DNA from: Carex sylvatica
Taxonomy: Eukaryota > Streptophyta > Magnoliopsida > Poales > Cyperaceae
DNA: 64,000 nt
Direction: 5' to 3'
Assembly: GCA_964058845.1 (NCBI GenBank)
Contig: CAXKVR010000044.1
Location: 1-64,000 of the forward strand
The translations under genes and the position numbers were made by a program. Of the stretch, positions 46,155 through 58,752 are shown piece by piece. Below the pieces are notes generated by a model. The model did no database searches. It was not told the origin of the DNA and saw only the letters and a program-made list of their open reading frames with translations. Position 1 is the first letter of the stretch. The number at the start of each line of letters is the position of its first letter.

Positions 46155-47095
46155 ATTGAATAGAGTTAATTTCTCATGTTCCCTTCGAGTTTTCAAGAGT
46201 TGTTTAATTTCTTATTTACTCCTCTACTCTTAGTTATATCTCACATATCTCTTAAGTCTTATTTTTCTTTTCTATTTACCCTTTAAATTAATAATTCACA
46301 ATTAAATATTATCTAGTTTATTTGTTTTCCATTATATCCTTATTCTTTCTCTTTGATTTAAATTTTGCAAAGAGCACCATTGTTGTGCATCCTCATGACT
46401 CTTGAGTTGAAGTTTTGATGAGAGATTTTTGTGCCAGTTGCAAGAAGACTGGTTGAAATTTAAATTCAGAGCTTGTACATAAATCTTGAAACAATGCATA
46501 AGACATTGATTGTGACTCTTGAAGACCGGGCTCAATCAGAGGTACCAATTTCACTTATCAGCGCAGTATAGAGTGAAAAATAAATACAAGTTTGACAAAA
46601 TCAAAATCAAAATTTCTCACTTCTCTCAATTTATAAATAAAAATATTATTTCAAAAAAAATAATCACAAAACAAGATGCGATGCTAAAACATGACCATTA
46701 ACTGGCGTGCAATTTTTCACCAAAACCAATTTTCAACCAAACATAACTTTGCTCTTCAAATAACTGAAACGGTGTACAGGTAGTAGGGAACAGAAAAGGA
46801 AAAAAGTTAGTACAGGTATGAGGCAAATTTAAATCAAAGAGAGAAATAAGTGATCCGGTTTGGACCCTTTCTTCTTTGAGGTATAACACTCTTCTCTTTG
46901 CAAAATTTAAATTAAAGAGAAAAAATAAGGGTATAATGAAAAATAAATAAATTAGATAATATTTAATTGTGAATTATTAATTCAAAGGGTAAATAGAAAA
47001 GAAAAATAAGACTTTGAGAGATATATAAGATATAACTGAGAAAGGAGTAAATAAGAAATTAAACAAAGGAACATGAGAAATTAACTCAATTGAAT
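46155..47095. repeat. Foldback element with about 200-bp arms
   Basis: Left arm 46155-46374 is the reverse complement of right arm 46894-47095 over most of its length. For example CTTTGATTTAAATTTTGCAA faces TTGCAAAATTTAAATTAAAG, and GGGTAAATAGAAAAGAAAAA faces TTTTTCTTTTCTATTTACCC. The loop of about 520 bp has no recognised gene. Superfamily unknown. Confidence 0.75.
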
Positions 47096-47099
47096 ATAT

Positions 47100-48911
47100 C
47101 ATTCAGCTACTAACAAAAATTTAACAAAAATATTTTGTCCCAGTCAAATGTGCAATTGCATGATTCGATTCGTCTAGGGGATGCATGTCTGCAGAAAAGT
47201 GGTCGCTCTGTCTAGATGCAATCGTATTAATTTTCGAATTTTCACCAAAATGTGATTATTTGGTTTATTATTTTTTTAATTATGATATATTTAAAAAATT
47301 TGGCGAAATATTATACCAGCACAGCTAAAAAAAATGTGACATATCGATATGCTATCTCGGCACAACAACAAAAATTGAGAAAACTGACATGTCATCTCGG
47401 CACAATGAAAAAAAAAATCTATAACATTGTGACTAAAAATTTGTGAAAAATCTTAGATCAAGGTACCATTTCGGAACAGCAAAAAAAAAAAAAAATTTCG
47501 TGCCGTTTGGAATCTAGGTAATTATATTTCTTGTAAAAATAAAAACCAACAAATTGATTTACTAATTTTTTCTTTTTGGTATTTGTGGTTTATAAAAAAA
47601 AAAAAAATCCGTAATACGAGGTCAATTTTTTTTTTTTTTTTGTTAACTTATTCGGTCAACAGGGCAGCCTCCCGAATTTAATAGCCTTCTCTGTTTGACA
47701 CCGAATTAATGACCTCAGCACCCATCCGGCCATGAGTTCAGATACAGTGAAGTAACCCGATTGGGTTTTAAATCTAAACCGTCTGATTTGAATCCGTAAT
47801 AATCTATTCGAAGTATAGCGCATGCATTTCGAGAGATAAGTTTGAATCGCGAAGCAATCTCGAACAAAGGATTCGAATTGAATGGTCCCAATTCAAAATT
47901 TAAAAATTAAATTACTTTAGAGAATCTGGACCCATAAAAAGTCACAAATTAAGAGAATTTGCACCTACCCGATAGATGCTGTCACTTTTTTTTTTTTCAG
48001 ATTGGGCAGCATCTTGAGAGAAGAAAAGAAACAAGGAGAAAGGAAAAAAAAAAAAAAGTTGGCCGCATCTAGGAGATGCAGTCTCTATTAATGATTCGCA
48101 TTCTCTAGATGCGGCCATGGCATTTTTAAACAATTTTATAAAATATGGTTATTTGGTTTTTTTTTTTTTTTTGGAATATGGTATTTTTAAAAATTTCAGG
48201 ATATTTCGGTCCCATTTTTTGCTTGTCCGAAATATAGCATTTTGTTCTTTTTTTGGCTGTGGTTATATGACATTCCGGTTATGCTTAGAGTTGGAGAGAG
48301 AAGAAAAAAATATTTATAAGAACACTCTAACAAATTATAAATTTATTTTTAACCAAAAAAAATTCTTCTATGCCGAATTCCATATTCAGCACAAAAAAAA
48401 AATTAACAAAAAAAACTATGTGCTGATTTCTCATCTTGGCACGTAAAAAAAAAAATACGGTTATACAGTTTGGTTGAAAATTTGTGAAAACATTCATCGG
48501 ACCGAAATACCATTTCGGCACAACCAAAAAAAAAATTGGACTGAAATCATCAAATTCGTTTATTAATTAATTAATTTTTATTTATAGTTTATAAAAAAAA
48601 ATCCTCGTATTACGGATTACGGTTAAGACTTAAGAGGCTGCTAGTGGTAGATCCCAGAAATGTCGTACGCTAAATATTTAATTATTTTTGTTTTTTTTTC
48701 TAACATTGTTTCCAAAATAATACCGTCGGCCAGCAAAGAAAAACAATCCAACTTACAATAAAATAAAGAAAAATAAATGGTTGGAAATTAAAGATTAGCC
48801 TGCAGTCATGTCCAAGGAAAGGAAAATTGCTCTGTAATTTGGCGCACGTTTGCAAGTGTTTACAATACCTTAATATTTTATATTGTTATATGTTTACGTC
48901 TCAGATGTAAG
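47100..48911. repeat. AT-rich duplicated segment
   Basis: Two diverged copies, about 47234-47620 and 48127-48613, share GTTATTTGGTTT-like starts, AATTGAGAA/GGCACAA motifs and TTATAAAAAAAA ends. The 13-mer CCGTAATACGAGG near 47610 appears inverted (CCTCGTATTACGG) near 48602. Between them (48060-48118) lies a GGCCGCATCTAGGAGATGC / GCATTCTCTAGATGCGGCC dyad. No gene is supported. Confidence 0.45.
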
Positions 48912-49383
48912 TAGGCTGCACAGAAAATTCGTACTTCGTGATTCGATTCGAGTTTGATTTGAAAAAGTTTATAAAAAATTATATTTGAAATAGCTCGAAA
49001 TTAATTCAAATCAAATTTAAAATGGACCTAATTTGTTCGAAATATGTTTACAAACTATTCTAGTTCGAATATCAAAGTAAGTGAACCGTTGATTTCCGCT
49101 GATGACTTAAAAGTTAAAACATAAGGCCATTCAGCCATAAGTCATAACTCGTAAGTCGTAACTCTCATTCTCAATTCTAAAACTCTATACGACTTTCACC
49201 TCTCGCTTTCGGTGACTACGGTTACTCTTCCTTGTCGTAAAAAAGTTTGTAAAAAAAATTCGAAATTGAGTTTGTAAAAAATGCGATGCGAAATTAATTC
49301 AAACCAAATTTAGTTCGAAATTAATTCAATCTAAACTTAAACTGGAGTAAATTCGATTCAATTCGATTCGTTTGCAACCCTTA
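48912..49383. mobile_element. Degenerate hAT-type element, TTCGATTCG-rich
   Basis: Starts TAGGCTGCACAGAAAATTCG and ends ATTCGTTTGCAACCCTTA, with inverted GATTCGATTCGAG / CGAATTGAATCG arms like the 11847-12697 element. A partial duplication (GATGTAAG / CTTGTAAG, 6 of 8) is uncertain because three extra bases intervene. Confidence 0.55.
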
Positions 49384-49412
49384 CTGCTTGTAAGTAACTG
49401 TAGAAAGAAAAC

Positions 49413-50155
49413 CATGATTAGAAGGGGCTTCTTGTGGAAGTCAACAATGAAAGATAAAGGGCTGTCTTGGATGAATTGGGAAATGATGTATTTTCCAAAA
49501 AAGTGTGGTGGATTTGGGATTCCGGACTTAGAAATTCATAACATCGCATTGCTCTTACGGTGGTGGTGGAGGATGTATACTCAAAAGAATTCACTTTGGG
49601 GTATGATTGTAATCAGAGCAAGAGCAATTGGTGATGCCATCCACGGACCAACAATTTGGGCGAGATTAGGATCATTTTTCTGGCAACAATTGTGGCAGAT
49701 AAGGCACCTATTTCATTGGAGTACACAAGTCTTGTTAGGAGATGACACTGCTACCTCCTACTGGTACGACTCTTGGGATGGCTGCCCGAGAATCAGTACT
49801 GCTCCTGATAAGTCTACCCGACTAAGGCTATTTGTCAGACAAGCGACTGGGGTACAACAGCTCAGATTACAAGACGAGAGGCTGCGAAGTCGTGAGGGAG
49901 AATTGAACTCTCGACCTTTGGATACAACAATTCTAGGACATTTTCCTAGCTAATTGTGCTACCTTTCCTTTCTCAGCTGACATGATAGTTAATGAATGTA
50001 AATTGTGGTTGCAGTATGCTTAGGTGATACACAGAGGCATTGTTGTAAATTTTATTGTTAATTTCAGTTAGACAGTTTAATTTATGCAGAGATGAATTCT
50101 AGATGTAAAACCTGACGTAGCACTTGATAGCTTCTATCAAGATTATTAAAAAAAA
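49413..50155 (+). mobile_element. 5'-truncated LINE (L1-type) with 17-bp target duplication and poly(A)
   Basis: AACTGTAGAAAGAAAAC is repeated exactly at 49396-49412 and 50156-50172. The right copy is preceded by a short A run after GATTATT. A perfect 8-bp hairpin CTTGATAG-CTT-CTATCAAG (50123-50141) lies just before the A run. The 5' part encodes the C-terminal end of the reverse transcriptase. This is the hallmark layout of target-primed reverse transcription with 5' truncation. Confidence 0.92.
49414..49953 (+). pseudogene. LINE reverse transcriptase C-terminal fragment
   Basis: An open frame retains the post-catalytic region typical of plant non-LTR retrotransposons: 'FLWKSTMKDKGLSWMNWE', 'FPKKCGGFGIPDLEIHN' and 'ALLLRWWWRMYTQKNSLW', then 'LLGDDTATSYWYDSWDG'. 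The catalytic domain (YxDD) and endonuclease are absent by 5' truncation. The last 22 or so codons run into an antisense tRNA-like sequence (49889-49963). Non-functional. Confidence 0.88.
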
Positions 50156-50172
50156 AACTGTAGAAAGAAAAC

Positions 50173-53100
50173 ATTATTTACTGGTGTGCTTTACTGTTTC
50201 ACAACATTAACTACGCCTGCCTAAAGGAGACAGCAAAATCGTATAATATTCCAATAACTAAACACTGATAATCGGACCCACCCTTTCATGTGTTATGTTT
50301 AGTTGTTTATCCCTCTTGATTTGAGTTCAGACCAATTTCGAATTAAATTAATTTGAAATTGAAGTAGAGTTTTGAACTAAAAAAAAGAAGTTTGAGTTTT
50401 ATTCGGTACGATTCGAATTAGTTTCGAACCGAACTGGTTCGAAATTAAAGTAGAATTTATAATTAAAAGGAAGAGTTTTGAACTAAATCAGACTCAGTCC
50501 GAGTTCAATTCAAATTAATTCTGAATCAAACTGAGTTTGAATCGTTTCAGAACTAAGCTAATTTGATTCGTTTTAAACCAATTTTTTTTCAAATCGAACT
50601 CAATCGAATCACAAACGAACTTTTTGTGCACCCCTACGCGGTACCCCTGACGCATGTGACACAGGAACAATCATATAAAAAAAAGAAAAACGCGGAATTT
50701 CAGCGCCAATCATATAAGGTGCTCCTTGAAATTCTTACAGAATTTTACAGAAAAATCCTCTAAATTCCTACAATATTCCAACTGCACTGTGTTGGATTGA
50801 TCATAATTAATAATTCATAGCATTTATAGGACGAAAGGTCATAATTAATTCCGGGGCAAAAATATAAAAGTATTGAAAAGTGGTAAAAACCCTTATTATA
50901 AGTGCTTTGTATTTTAGATTCATCACTATTGTGATTTTTTGTAAATTCTTATTGTTAGTGTATAGGCATAATATATTTAATTTTTGACTTAAAACAACTA
51001 TGTTTGATTTCTACTTAAATTTAATGAAAATTATATTGCTTACTCCTACTTTACATTTCGTTTAGCAGTTTCATGACTTAAATTAATCTGTTCGGAAGAG
51101 GAAAATTGTTTGTTTATAACATTGGGCCTAGCAAGCACAATAAATATGGGTAAATTAATCTGTGTGAAAAGATGAAGTTAACCCATTGTAATATTACCTC
51201 CCACTTCTCATGTTTTACACTTCTTATGTTATATACATTGTTTGAGAACTTAAGTGTGAAGTGCGTAAAAAATTTATTCTATCTCTTACTTCACAATCAA
51301 ACATAACTTTGATTAATTAAGCATAACGACTTAATCTTTACTTTCAAGATAAATCAACTTCTAAATTACACACTTGATTTAGACCCTTTTTTTATTTTTT
51401 ATTTATATATAACAGTGGGGTATAACCCACTGATTTTCATACAAATGAAAACTAGTCATACAATATAAACAGATACTGACACCAACATACTGGTACCATC
51501 ATACAAAACATAATAGAAAATAAACATAGATATTCTAGCAAAATACCTATGAACAACAAAATAATCATCTAGTTCAACAACCAAAAGACATAAACATCAT
51601 TAAAAAAAAAGAAGCATAAAGACCCTTGAAACTTCACAAAATCCATTCTAAAACCTGTACTTCTAAAAGGTCTTCAAAAGCATCCTGTCACCTTGATTTA
51701 GTAAACTCTATTCCTTGCCCATGCATAAGGGTTGTAGCCCGTCCATCCACCATTAAAGGCATATGAGAACCTCTTCCTAACATAACCTTAGTATCAAAAG
51801 AAAGCATAAACTGTAAGTTAGAATTTGCATCATACCTCTGATGTTGACACCAAAATTAAGCTATAGCAACAATTTGTACTCCTAAACTCTGAACAGATCT
51901 GAAAGAGCCCCCCTTTGAATATAACCCTATTTATTTCAAGCCAAATATTTTCATTATTTATTACTGATGCCGGAAGTTTGGGCCTTGAAACATAGAGACT
52001 ACAAATGATACGCTGTCTTGAAATTTGCTTTATTTTGGACATTATGTTTGGTACGTAGTTGTTCTGTGTCATTAATTGTTATGATTGTATTAATAAGAAC
52101 GTTGAGGTCTGATTGGAATGTTAATCCAGTACATCAGGCATGTTCTTATAAATATTAATATTCATTTGTTTGGATGTTGTACTATGTTTATAGAAATTAT
52201 GTTGTTATAATGAATATTTATTAGTCAATATATTATTTTTTACTAAAAAATAGACACTAATTTTGAAAGTGTTTTCTGTGTTGACTTGATATATCCTAAA
52301 TCAAAACAGAAGCTGGAAGAATGCAAGGAGCCTTTCATCTTGGAAATTTTTTTCTTTTACACTATATATTACAATAACATAATATTCTCATCGCCAATGC
52401 AACGTGTGGGTACTAACTACTAACAAAGAAAATGATGGGGTTTGTTGACAATTATAATAAACAACTTTTAAATATAAATGCCAATATTTGGAATGTGATT
52501 TTCTATATCATGTTTGGGAAAACGATAAAGTTCAATGCAATAATTTTAAAATTGCAATAGTTAAATTAATCTTTACTCATCTTCAGAAATTATCAACAAT
52601 AAATATACATGTTCAATTTTCGTAAGATGAATCTGAAAAGAAACATATGTTGGAGTTAAGAAGTCCTTATTTAAAAAAATAATTGTATTATGCATATTGG
52701 ATATTCAAACAATCTATATAAATTTGACTAATAATTTATTTACAAACTTGATTACTTAATTATTTTGAAATCTTAATCTTGATTTAAAAAACATATTTTT
52801 AAGATTGTTCAATCGGGTAAAGTTTCGCACAAAGCTAAATTCCCCACGGTGCAACGAATCCACTTTACCTTATTAAAAATCACGGAAATGGATCCCGGGC
52901 AATGAACAACACTGGTCAAAATTATAAACAGAACAGTTTAAGAATACACCCCATCTATAACAGAACGGTCAAATTATATTGTGCAAATATTCTCCTAACA
53001 TTAATTTATTAACGCCGAAATAACTCAATTTTACCTCTGCCATTATGAACATGTATATATATATCTGACACATTCATTAATTTGTATTGACCGCAAATAA

Positions 53101-54517
53101 TGGTGCATGTCATATCCGACATCAATATGAAGTTACGAACACTAGAGATAAGTGACAAAATATATCCGTACTTCATACATCACCTCACCAATTATTTTAA
53201 AATAATTAAATTGATAAAGTACACTGTGGTTAATGAATAATGATTAATTGATTATGTACCTAATATTCTCAATCGGATATTGAGATTGTCTCTATCACAG
53301 GTACTTCTAAGAATACAAATAATTCCAATATGGATTGTTCCTTCGTCGTGCAAAGGCACTGGTCACAACTCACAAGTCTAGCTGGCGGTTGTCTTCGACG
53401 ATTTCCAGTCTTTTATATTTTTAAATTCCCAGTTGACAATTTTTTTGGGCTGTAAGTCTGTAACAATAATTGGAAACAGACAACAAAGCAGGAATGGCGC
53501 CTGAGAACATGGAGCGGTTATTTGCTGGGTTTCTTATGACAATTATTTAATACAAAGGAATGCATTGGTGAACTGAATATATATAGAAAAAATAATTCGT
53601 TTGCCCGTTTGCAGCGACAGGAGTCCTTATAAGGTTTTATTTTTTTTAAATGATATTTAGACATGATTACGAGGTATTGAAATGTTTTAGATTATTCACG
53701 TTGAAGCAAATTAGTATATTTTTCCACAATAATCTAAGAAAAGATTAACTGGCCATGTGATACCTCAGCCAAGTTCGATTATAGGATAAGACAATCTTTA
53801 ATGATAACGAATTACCAGATGGTCCATTCAGATCCTGACATAGGTTGATTCAGATGGAATAATTGTGAGTAATTAATTCTGATAAAATAGTTTACCATAT
53901 TCAAAACTCAAAAGTAACAAATTATGATCCGAACTAATTCGATTTGAGTAATAATATTTGGTTCAATTGAGTTTTTGAATTTTATTTCAGTCTCTCTATA
54001 AACTGCTTAACATTTTTTAGGTCAAACACTGAATTAAACCAACAATATAAATGCTGTTTAAACTGGGACAAAATAAATTCATGATCCGTTCAATTTGGGT
54101 TCTGGCCTTATACCTTTTTCACATCTCCAAAGGATAGTAGATACGATGGGTTCTACTCTTGAGAAATGTAACCTAAGAGGCCCAAAAGATATATAAACTT
54201 GAAGCGAAATGGAACCGGCCTACTGCTTTCAGTCCAGCTGCTATTCACAGATGTTATTTCAGGAGCAGATTTTCGTCCAACCTTTCGCCAAACGTAATCC
54301 AGATAGTACGATCAATATCGGACGGTTGATAGTACCTCGAGAACACTATCAGTAATCAGTACACTCTCGCAAGAGTATCGCCGACAAAACTAAAGGAAAA
54401 GGAAAAGAGAAGAAAGGAAAGAGTGAATAAAAGGAGAGAAAGCAAAAGAGTGGCATCGGTACTCTACTAGGAGTAACTCTCCATCTCCCCAAAACTCTCT
54501 CTCCTTGGCCCCACCAA
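50173..54517. other. Long intergenic region before the MPB2C-like gene
   Basis: Mostly AT-rich. At 50318-50636 a TTCGAATT/GAACCGAACTGG-rich stretch ending TGCACCCCTA looks like the right part of a hAT-type element. A minus-strand stretch at about 51640-51900 reads as an interrupted protein frame I cannot assign. Bases 54360-54517 are the CT/GA-rich leader of the next gene. Nothing else is recognised. Confidence 0.4.
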
Positions 54518-57500
54518 ATGCTCCAGAGATCGCCGGACCTGGCGCCGCCTCCACAGAACCCGGTTCCCTCCGCTGGAGGTGATGGATCAAACGTCGATCG
54601 GCTACTATACAAAAACCTAGTCGAGATGCTTCCTCTAGTCGAGTCTCTCGTGGTCTCTCCCTCTTCTCGTTCTCTTTTTTTGATAGTTTTATTCGGAATT
54701 CCATCTTTCTTTTGTGTAATTTGTTTATTTCTTATTGCCATTAGGATCGAAGAGCGAATTCGGCTTATTCAAGGCGGGCGTCAATGGTGTATACACCTGC
54801 CCCACCTAAATCGAAGAAGGTAATGCAATATTTTATTTTAAAGGACTTAAGCTCGCTATTGAGGCTTCTTTGTTTGTTTGTTTGAGAGTTGGTATTGAGA
54901 TAATTTAAGTGCTTACGATTTGAAGAAGCAAGTTGTACACTTAATTTTACTTTGGCGCCTTTACCTCTGTAGGAGGTTTCTGTTTATCAGCTGAATTGTA
55001 CTGACCAAATCCAACCATGTCTATTTGAATCCTGTTGTTGAATGAGATATTTTACTAACAAAAAAAGAAGGGGGATATCATGTATACCCCTCAAAAATCG
55101 TGATATTATGTATTCCCCCATCTAAAATTGATAATATCATATTTACCCTTCTAATTTCTAAATTTAAACAAGCAGATTTCTTTCCTACATGACATACTAT
55201 TTACATAAAACATCGATGAAGACTTGAACGAAACTACCTTTTTCCATCAACCGTACTTTTTTAGGTGACGTACAACTCTCAATCTCAAGATCTTTTTTCA
55301 AATGGTATGGCTAGTTAGTTTTCATAGATCTACCAAGAGTGAAAAGATTCGGCAAACTATATGCGTGCCCGAGTTGGCATCGGGATTATCTGACGACCCG
55401 GAATCTACAAACCCGAAAGCAGAAGCCTGAGCCTTCTTTCCTGAGGGCGAATGGAGAAATAGCACCAATGAAACATCGGACCGTTACCCACAAGGATGAC
55501 TTCTTTCCTATTTATTTCAGTTGAAAGAATATGTTCCGATGATCTGGTGTTTCCACGCCACGGAGCGGTAACAAGATATATAAACCTTTTCATAAAAGAA
55601 AAACTCACTAATTTACCCAATTTATGGACTTTTCTATTAAAACTCATTTTATAAAAAGCTCATTTAAATTAATAAAATACCCATTTACCCTTATAAAAAA
55701 AGATAGCTTGTTTAAGAGAAATATTCAGTCTTCTAATTGGTCAAATGCCATCATGTATGCGTCACAAGGAGAGAATGAACCATTTAGAAGACTAAACATT
55801 TTTCTTACACAAACTACATATTTTTATTTTTTAATAAAGGGTAAAATGGGTACTATATAAATTTAAAATGAGTTTTAATAGAAGAGTGAATAAATTGGGT
55901 AACATTGTGAGTTTTTGAAATTTAGAAGAGTAAATATGATATAATGAATTTTAGAGGGGTATATACGTAATTTCGAATTTTTTTGAGGTTTATTCATGGA
56001 AGCCCCCCATAAAAGGAATTATCACATAAACCTGTTAGTATTCAGTGACTATGATCAGTCTGACTCAGCTAGGACGCATATAGTAAGTATTTCTGCAATG
56101 TACAGTTCTATCATAGTGATAAAATATCCTTTATCAAGGACAAAATGTTCATTGTCAACTTGCTATCCTTAAAATGTTTGCATTATCCTTAATTTTCATA
56201 TAATTGAGATTTTATGTAATTATAAATATGGGTCTGCATATCACTTAATATACTTCTGTCTTTCAATCATATGGAGAAATGCATTTGGCAATATTAATAA
56301 TTATTTTTCTTCATTAACATTCTGAATTGTACAGCTTTCCTCTCTTAAAAGATATTGGCTTGTCTGATTGAATACAGGCAGACTCAAAAGGTGAAAAGGC
56401 ACCACCAAGTGATTCTTCAAAAAAGCAAGAAAGCACCCAAAAGGTTGAGCCAGATTCAACTTCGGATGATAATGAAAATGCAAAGAAGTACGGGGAGGAG
56501 ATTGTAAAGTTACGTGAGCAGATAGATAATCTACAACAAATTATTCTTGAGAAGGACGAGGCTTTGAGAATAGCGCAGAATACAGTTGATGAAATGAGCT
56601 CCATTTATGTGACATTAAACGAATTGCGGCACCGAGTTGGTGAGAAGGAGGCCCTGATCCAATCCACGAGTTCCCAACTAAACAACACAAAGGTAAGATA
56701 TTCTTTGTGAAATCCTGATAATAAATGAGCTGTTCTAAACAACAACCAAGCTTTTAGTCCCAAACAAGTTGGGGAAAATGAGCTGTTCTAAACCACTCGA
56801 ATTTTTATTTTGCCCCAACCTCCGCTTTTTTCCACTCAGCCAAGGAGATATGATAATCATCATGTATTTCAAGAAATGTTTGAAGTAGATATAATAATCA
56901 TCAACTATTTTAAGAAATACTTTCCAGGTTTTGATGTAGCACGCTTTTGTTGGGAACATCACCAAACTGAAACAGGTTGTAAAAAATAATTTTGAACTAA
57001 TGGCAAGAAGTTTATGAGATTTGGTAATAGTTTGAATTGATTGTGCATTATGCCTTGATCAGTTCTATATAACTAGAGAAGCTACTTTATGAGAAAAAAA
57101 ATAGTTCTATGACCAGCAGAACTTTCATATGAAAAATTGAAAAATTTCCCATCTTTGCGAAAAAATGAGAAGATTCCAAATGCTCTGTTGACAGGAGATG
57201 TATTGTAGGGATCATTTGACAAACTCAACATGGTCAAATGTCTTTTTATGTGTCTTCTGTTTATTTTATTGTTGTGAATCTACTTATTTTGGCTGGGGGT
57301 GTGTGGAAAGGAGTGTTTTCCCTTTGTATTGATTCTCAAAAGCTCTTGCAAGCTTTCTCTGATTGACATGCCCTCTTCATTTTAGATGTTACTGGCAGAG
57401 AAACAGGCAACTCTGGAGAAATTAGAATGGGAAGTCAGCGCTTCTAATAGCAAAATAGAAGAACTTGAAGAGTCTATGGGCTCGATGGAATTTGAGATCA

Positions 57501-58456
57501 GCTCTTTTATGAAATTATTCGAGAAACTTTGTGGAGACTCGTTGGCTGGGAATGAAGATTTTTCCATCCCTTCTCTTCGGGTTGATCCTGTTCTAACTGG
57601 GGTAAATTATATCTTACATTGTCGAATTTTTGTGATTTTCTGTCAGCGCATAGTTTTTTTTTTAAACTTGGCATGCATAGAAAGCTTTTGCAGATAACAT
57701 CCCAGTTTTCAGTAGCTTAAAAAGGGTAAATATAGGGCCTTGTGTATAAACTTTTTTTATCAATGCATTTGTTGGCATTTATTTATGCGTTCGGTGTAAA
57801 TAGAGAAGATCATTTTATGTAAATTTGTATATATTTCAGTAGCTTAAAAAGAGTAAATATAGGGCCTTGTGTATAAACTTTTTTTATCAATGCATTTGTT
57901 GGCATTTATTTATGCCAACCATAAAAAAAAAAAACATCCCAGTTTTGCTATACATGAATGTGACACAGCAACCTTTATCAAATTTGTGGTTATTTGCAAA
58001 AGAAATATATATACAAAAATCCTAGAGTGGGATTATTTTTGGAATTTTCCATCCTTGTGGTAGTTTTCAATTGTTCACAGGGTTTGGGGTGTTGGTGGTT
58101 GGTTTTGATGATTATTACAGATGTTGCTCCTTAGGAAAAAAAAATTTTAATTTTTTTTTCATGTGCTCAGTGCCAATGGTGAACTGTTGGATGTGTATCA
58201 ATAGGCTATATCTAATCTGCATTAGATCCTTATAGAAGTGGAGAATTTGCGTACTAAGCATGTATCTGTGCTAAATAAATTATATGTTTCTGTGGCATAC
58301 CAGATGGGGAATGAAGATGAGATGAACACTGACAGGATGGATCAGGAAATGGAAGCATATGCAGCAGCTCTGGCTGCGGCAAGAGATAACCCGAGTGATG
58401 AATTTCTTGTTGCAGCTGCTGAGGCGAGAACAAAGTTTCATGCTCTTGTATGCTGA
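54518..58456 (+). CDS. MPB2C: MPB2C-like microtubule-associated coiled-coil protein, five exons
   Basis: Exons 54518-54649, 54745-54819, 56378-56692, 57386-57601 and 58304-58456 join in phase to 891 nt (296 aa). The first donor is weak (CTC|GTGG; GTG|GTCT three bases on is equally in phase). Landmarks shared with plant movement-protein-binding protein 2C are 'RLLYKNLVEMLPLVESL', 'RRASMVYTPAP', and a long coiled coil (about 100-235: 'KYGEEIVKLREQIDNLQ', 'MLLAEKQATLEKLEWEV'). The C-terminal helix is 'AYAAALAAARDNPSDEFLVA'. The Arabidopsis protein is a similar length. MPB2C binds microtubules, and in tobacco it was found through a viral movement protein and also interacts with KNOTTED1-type factors, limiting cell-to-cell traffic. 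Intron 2 (1.56 kb) carries a nested transposon. Confidence 0.9.
55070..56008. mobile_element. TIR element, TTTCATGTATACCCC family, in MPB2C intron 2, with insertion
   Basis: Left GGGGGATATCATGTATACCC faces a right end TTCATGGAAGCCCCCC. The inner arms (GATAATATCATATTTACCC; TTCTATTAAAACTCATTTT) match the copy at 24713-25260. Unlike that copy, its left arm is broken at about 55165-55605 by unrelated, less AT-rich sequence. Confidence 0.65.
57707..57915. repeat. Partial tandem duplication in MPB2C intron 4
   Basis: About 82 bp beginning TTTCAGTAGCTTAAAAAG and containing TATAGGGCCTTGTGTATA is repeated at a 127-bp period (57707 and 57834), nearly identical. Confidence 0.8.
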
Positions 58457-58752
58457 GTTTGTGACTTGTGTAAATCTTGTGTTAGTGTGCTGAATATGAT
58501 GTTTGTATTTCAATTTATGTATCTAAGTGTTGTTTTATTAGGATTTGTACTTGGATTTAGTTGATTGTTAGAGTCATGTAGATGGAGTAATTGTTAAAGA
58601 AAATAACTCGTCTTTCTTCTAATGGTTTTGGTTTGGCATAGCAGTTTAAATTAAAAGCAAGTAAAATTAACTTTTAGGGGGTACTCTGATCAAATGAAGG
58701 CTCTATTTTTAGGCTTTTAGCTCAACTTGTTCCTTAATTGGTGTCATCCCAG
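58457..58752. other. 3' flank of the MPB2C-like gene
   Basis: T-rich sequence consistent with a plant 3' UTR. No exact poly(A) signal could be chosen. Confidence 0.4.

Noticed and set aside
49889..49963. Functional tRNA gene on the minus strand
   Set aside because: The acceptor arms do not pair and the T-stem has a mismatch, so only tRNA-like similarity is claimed.
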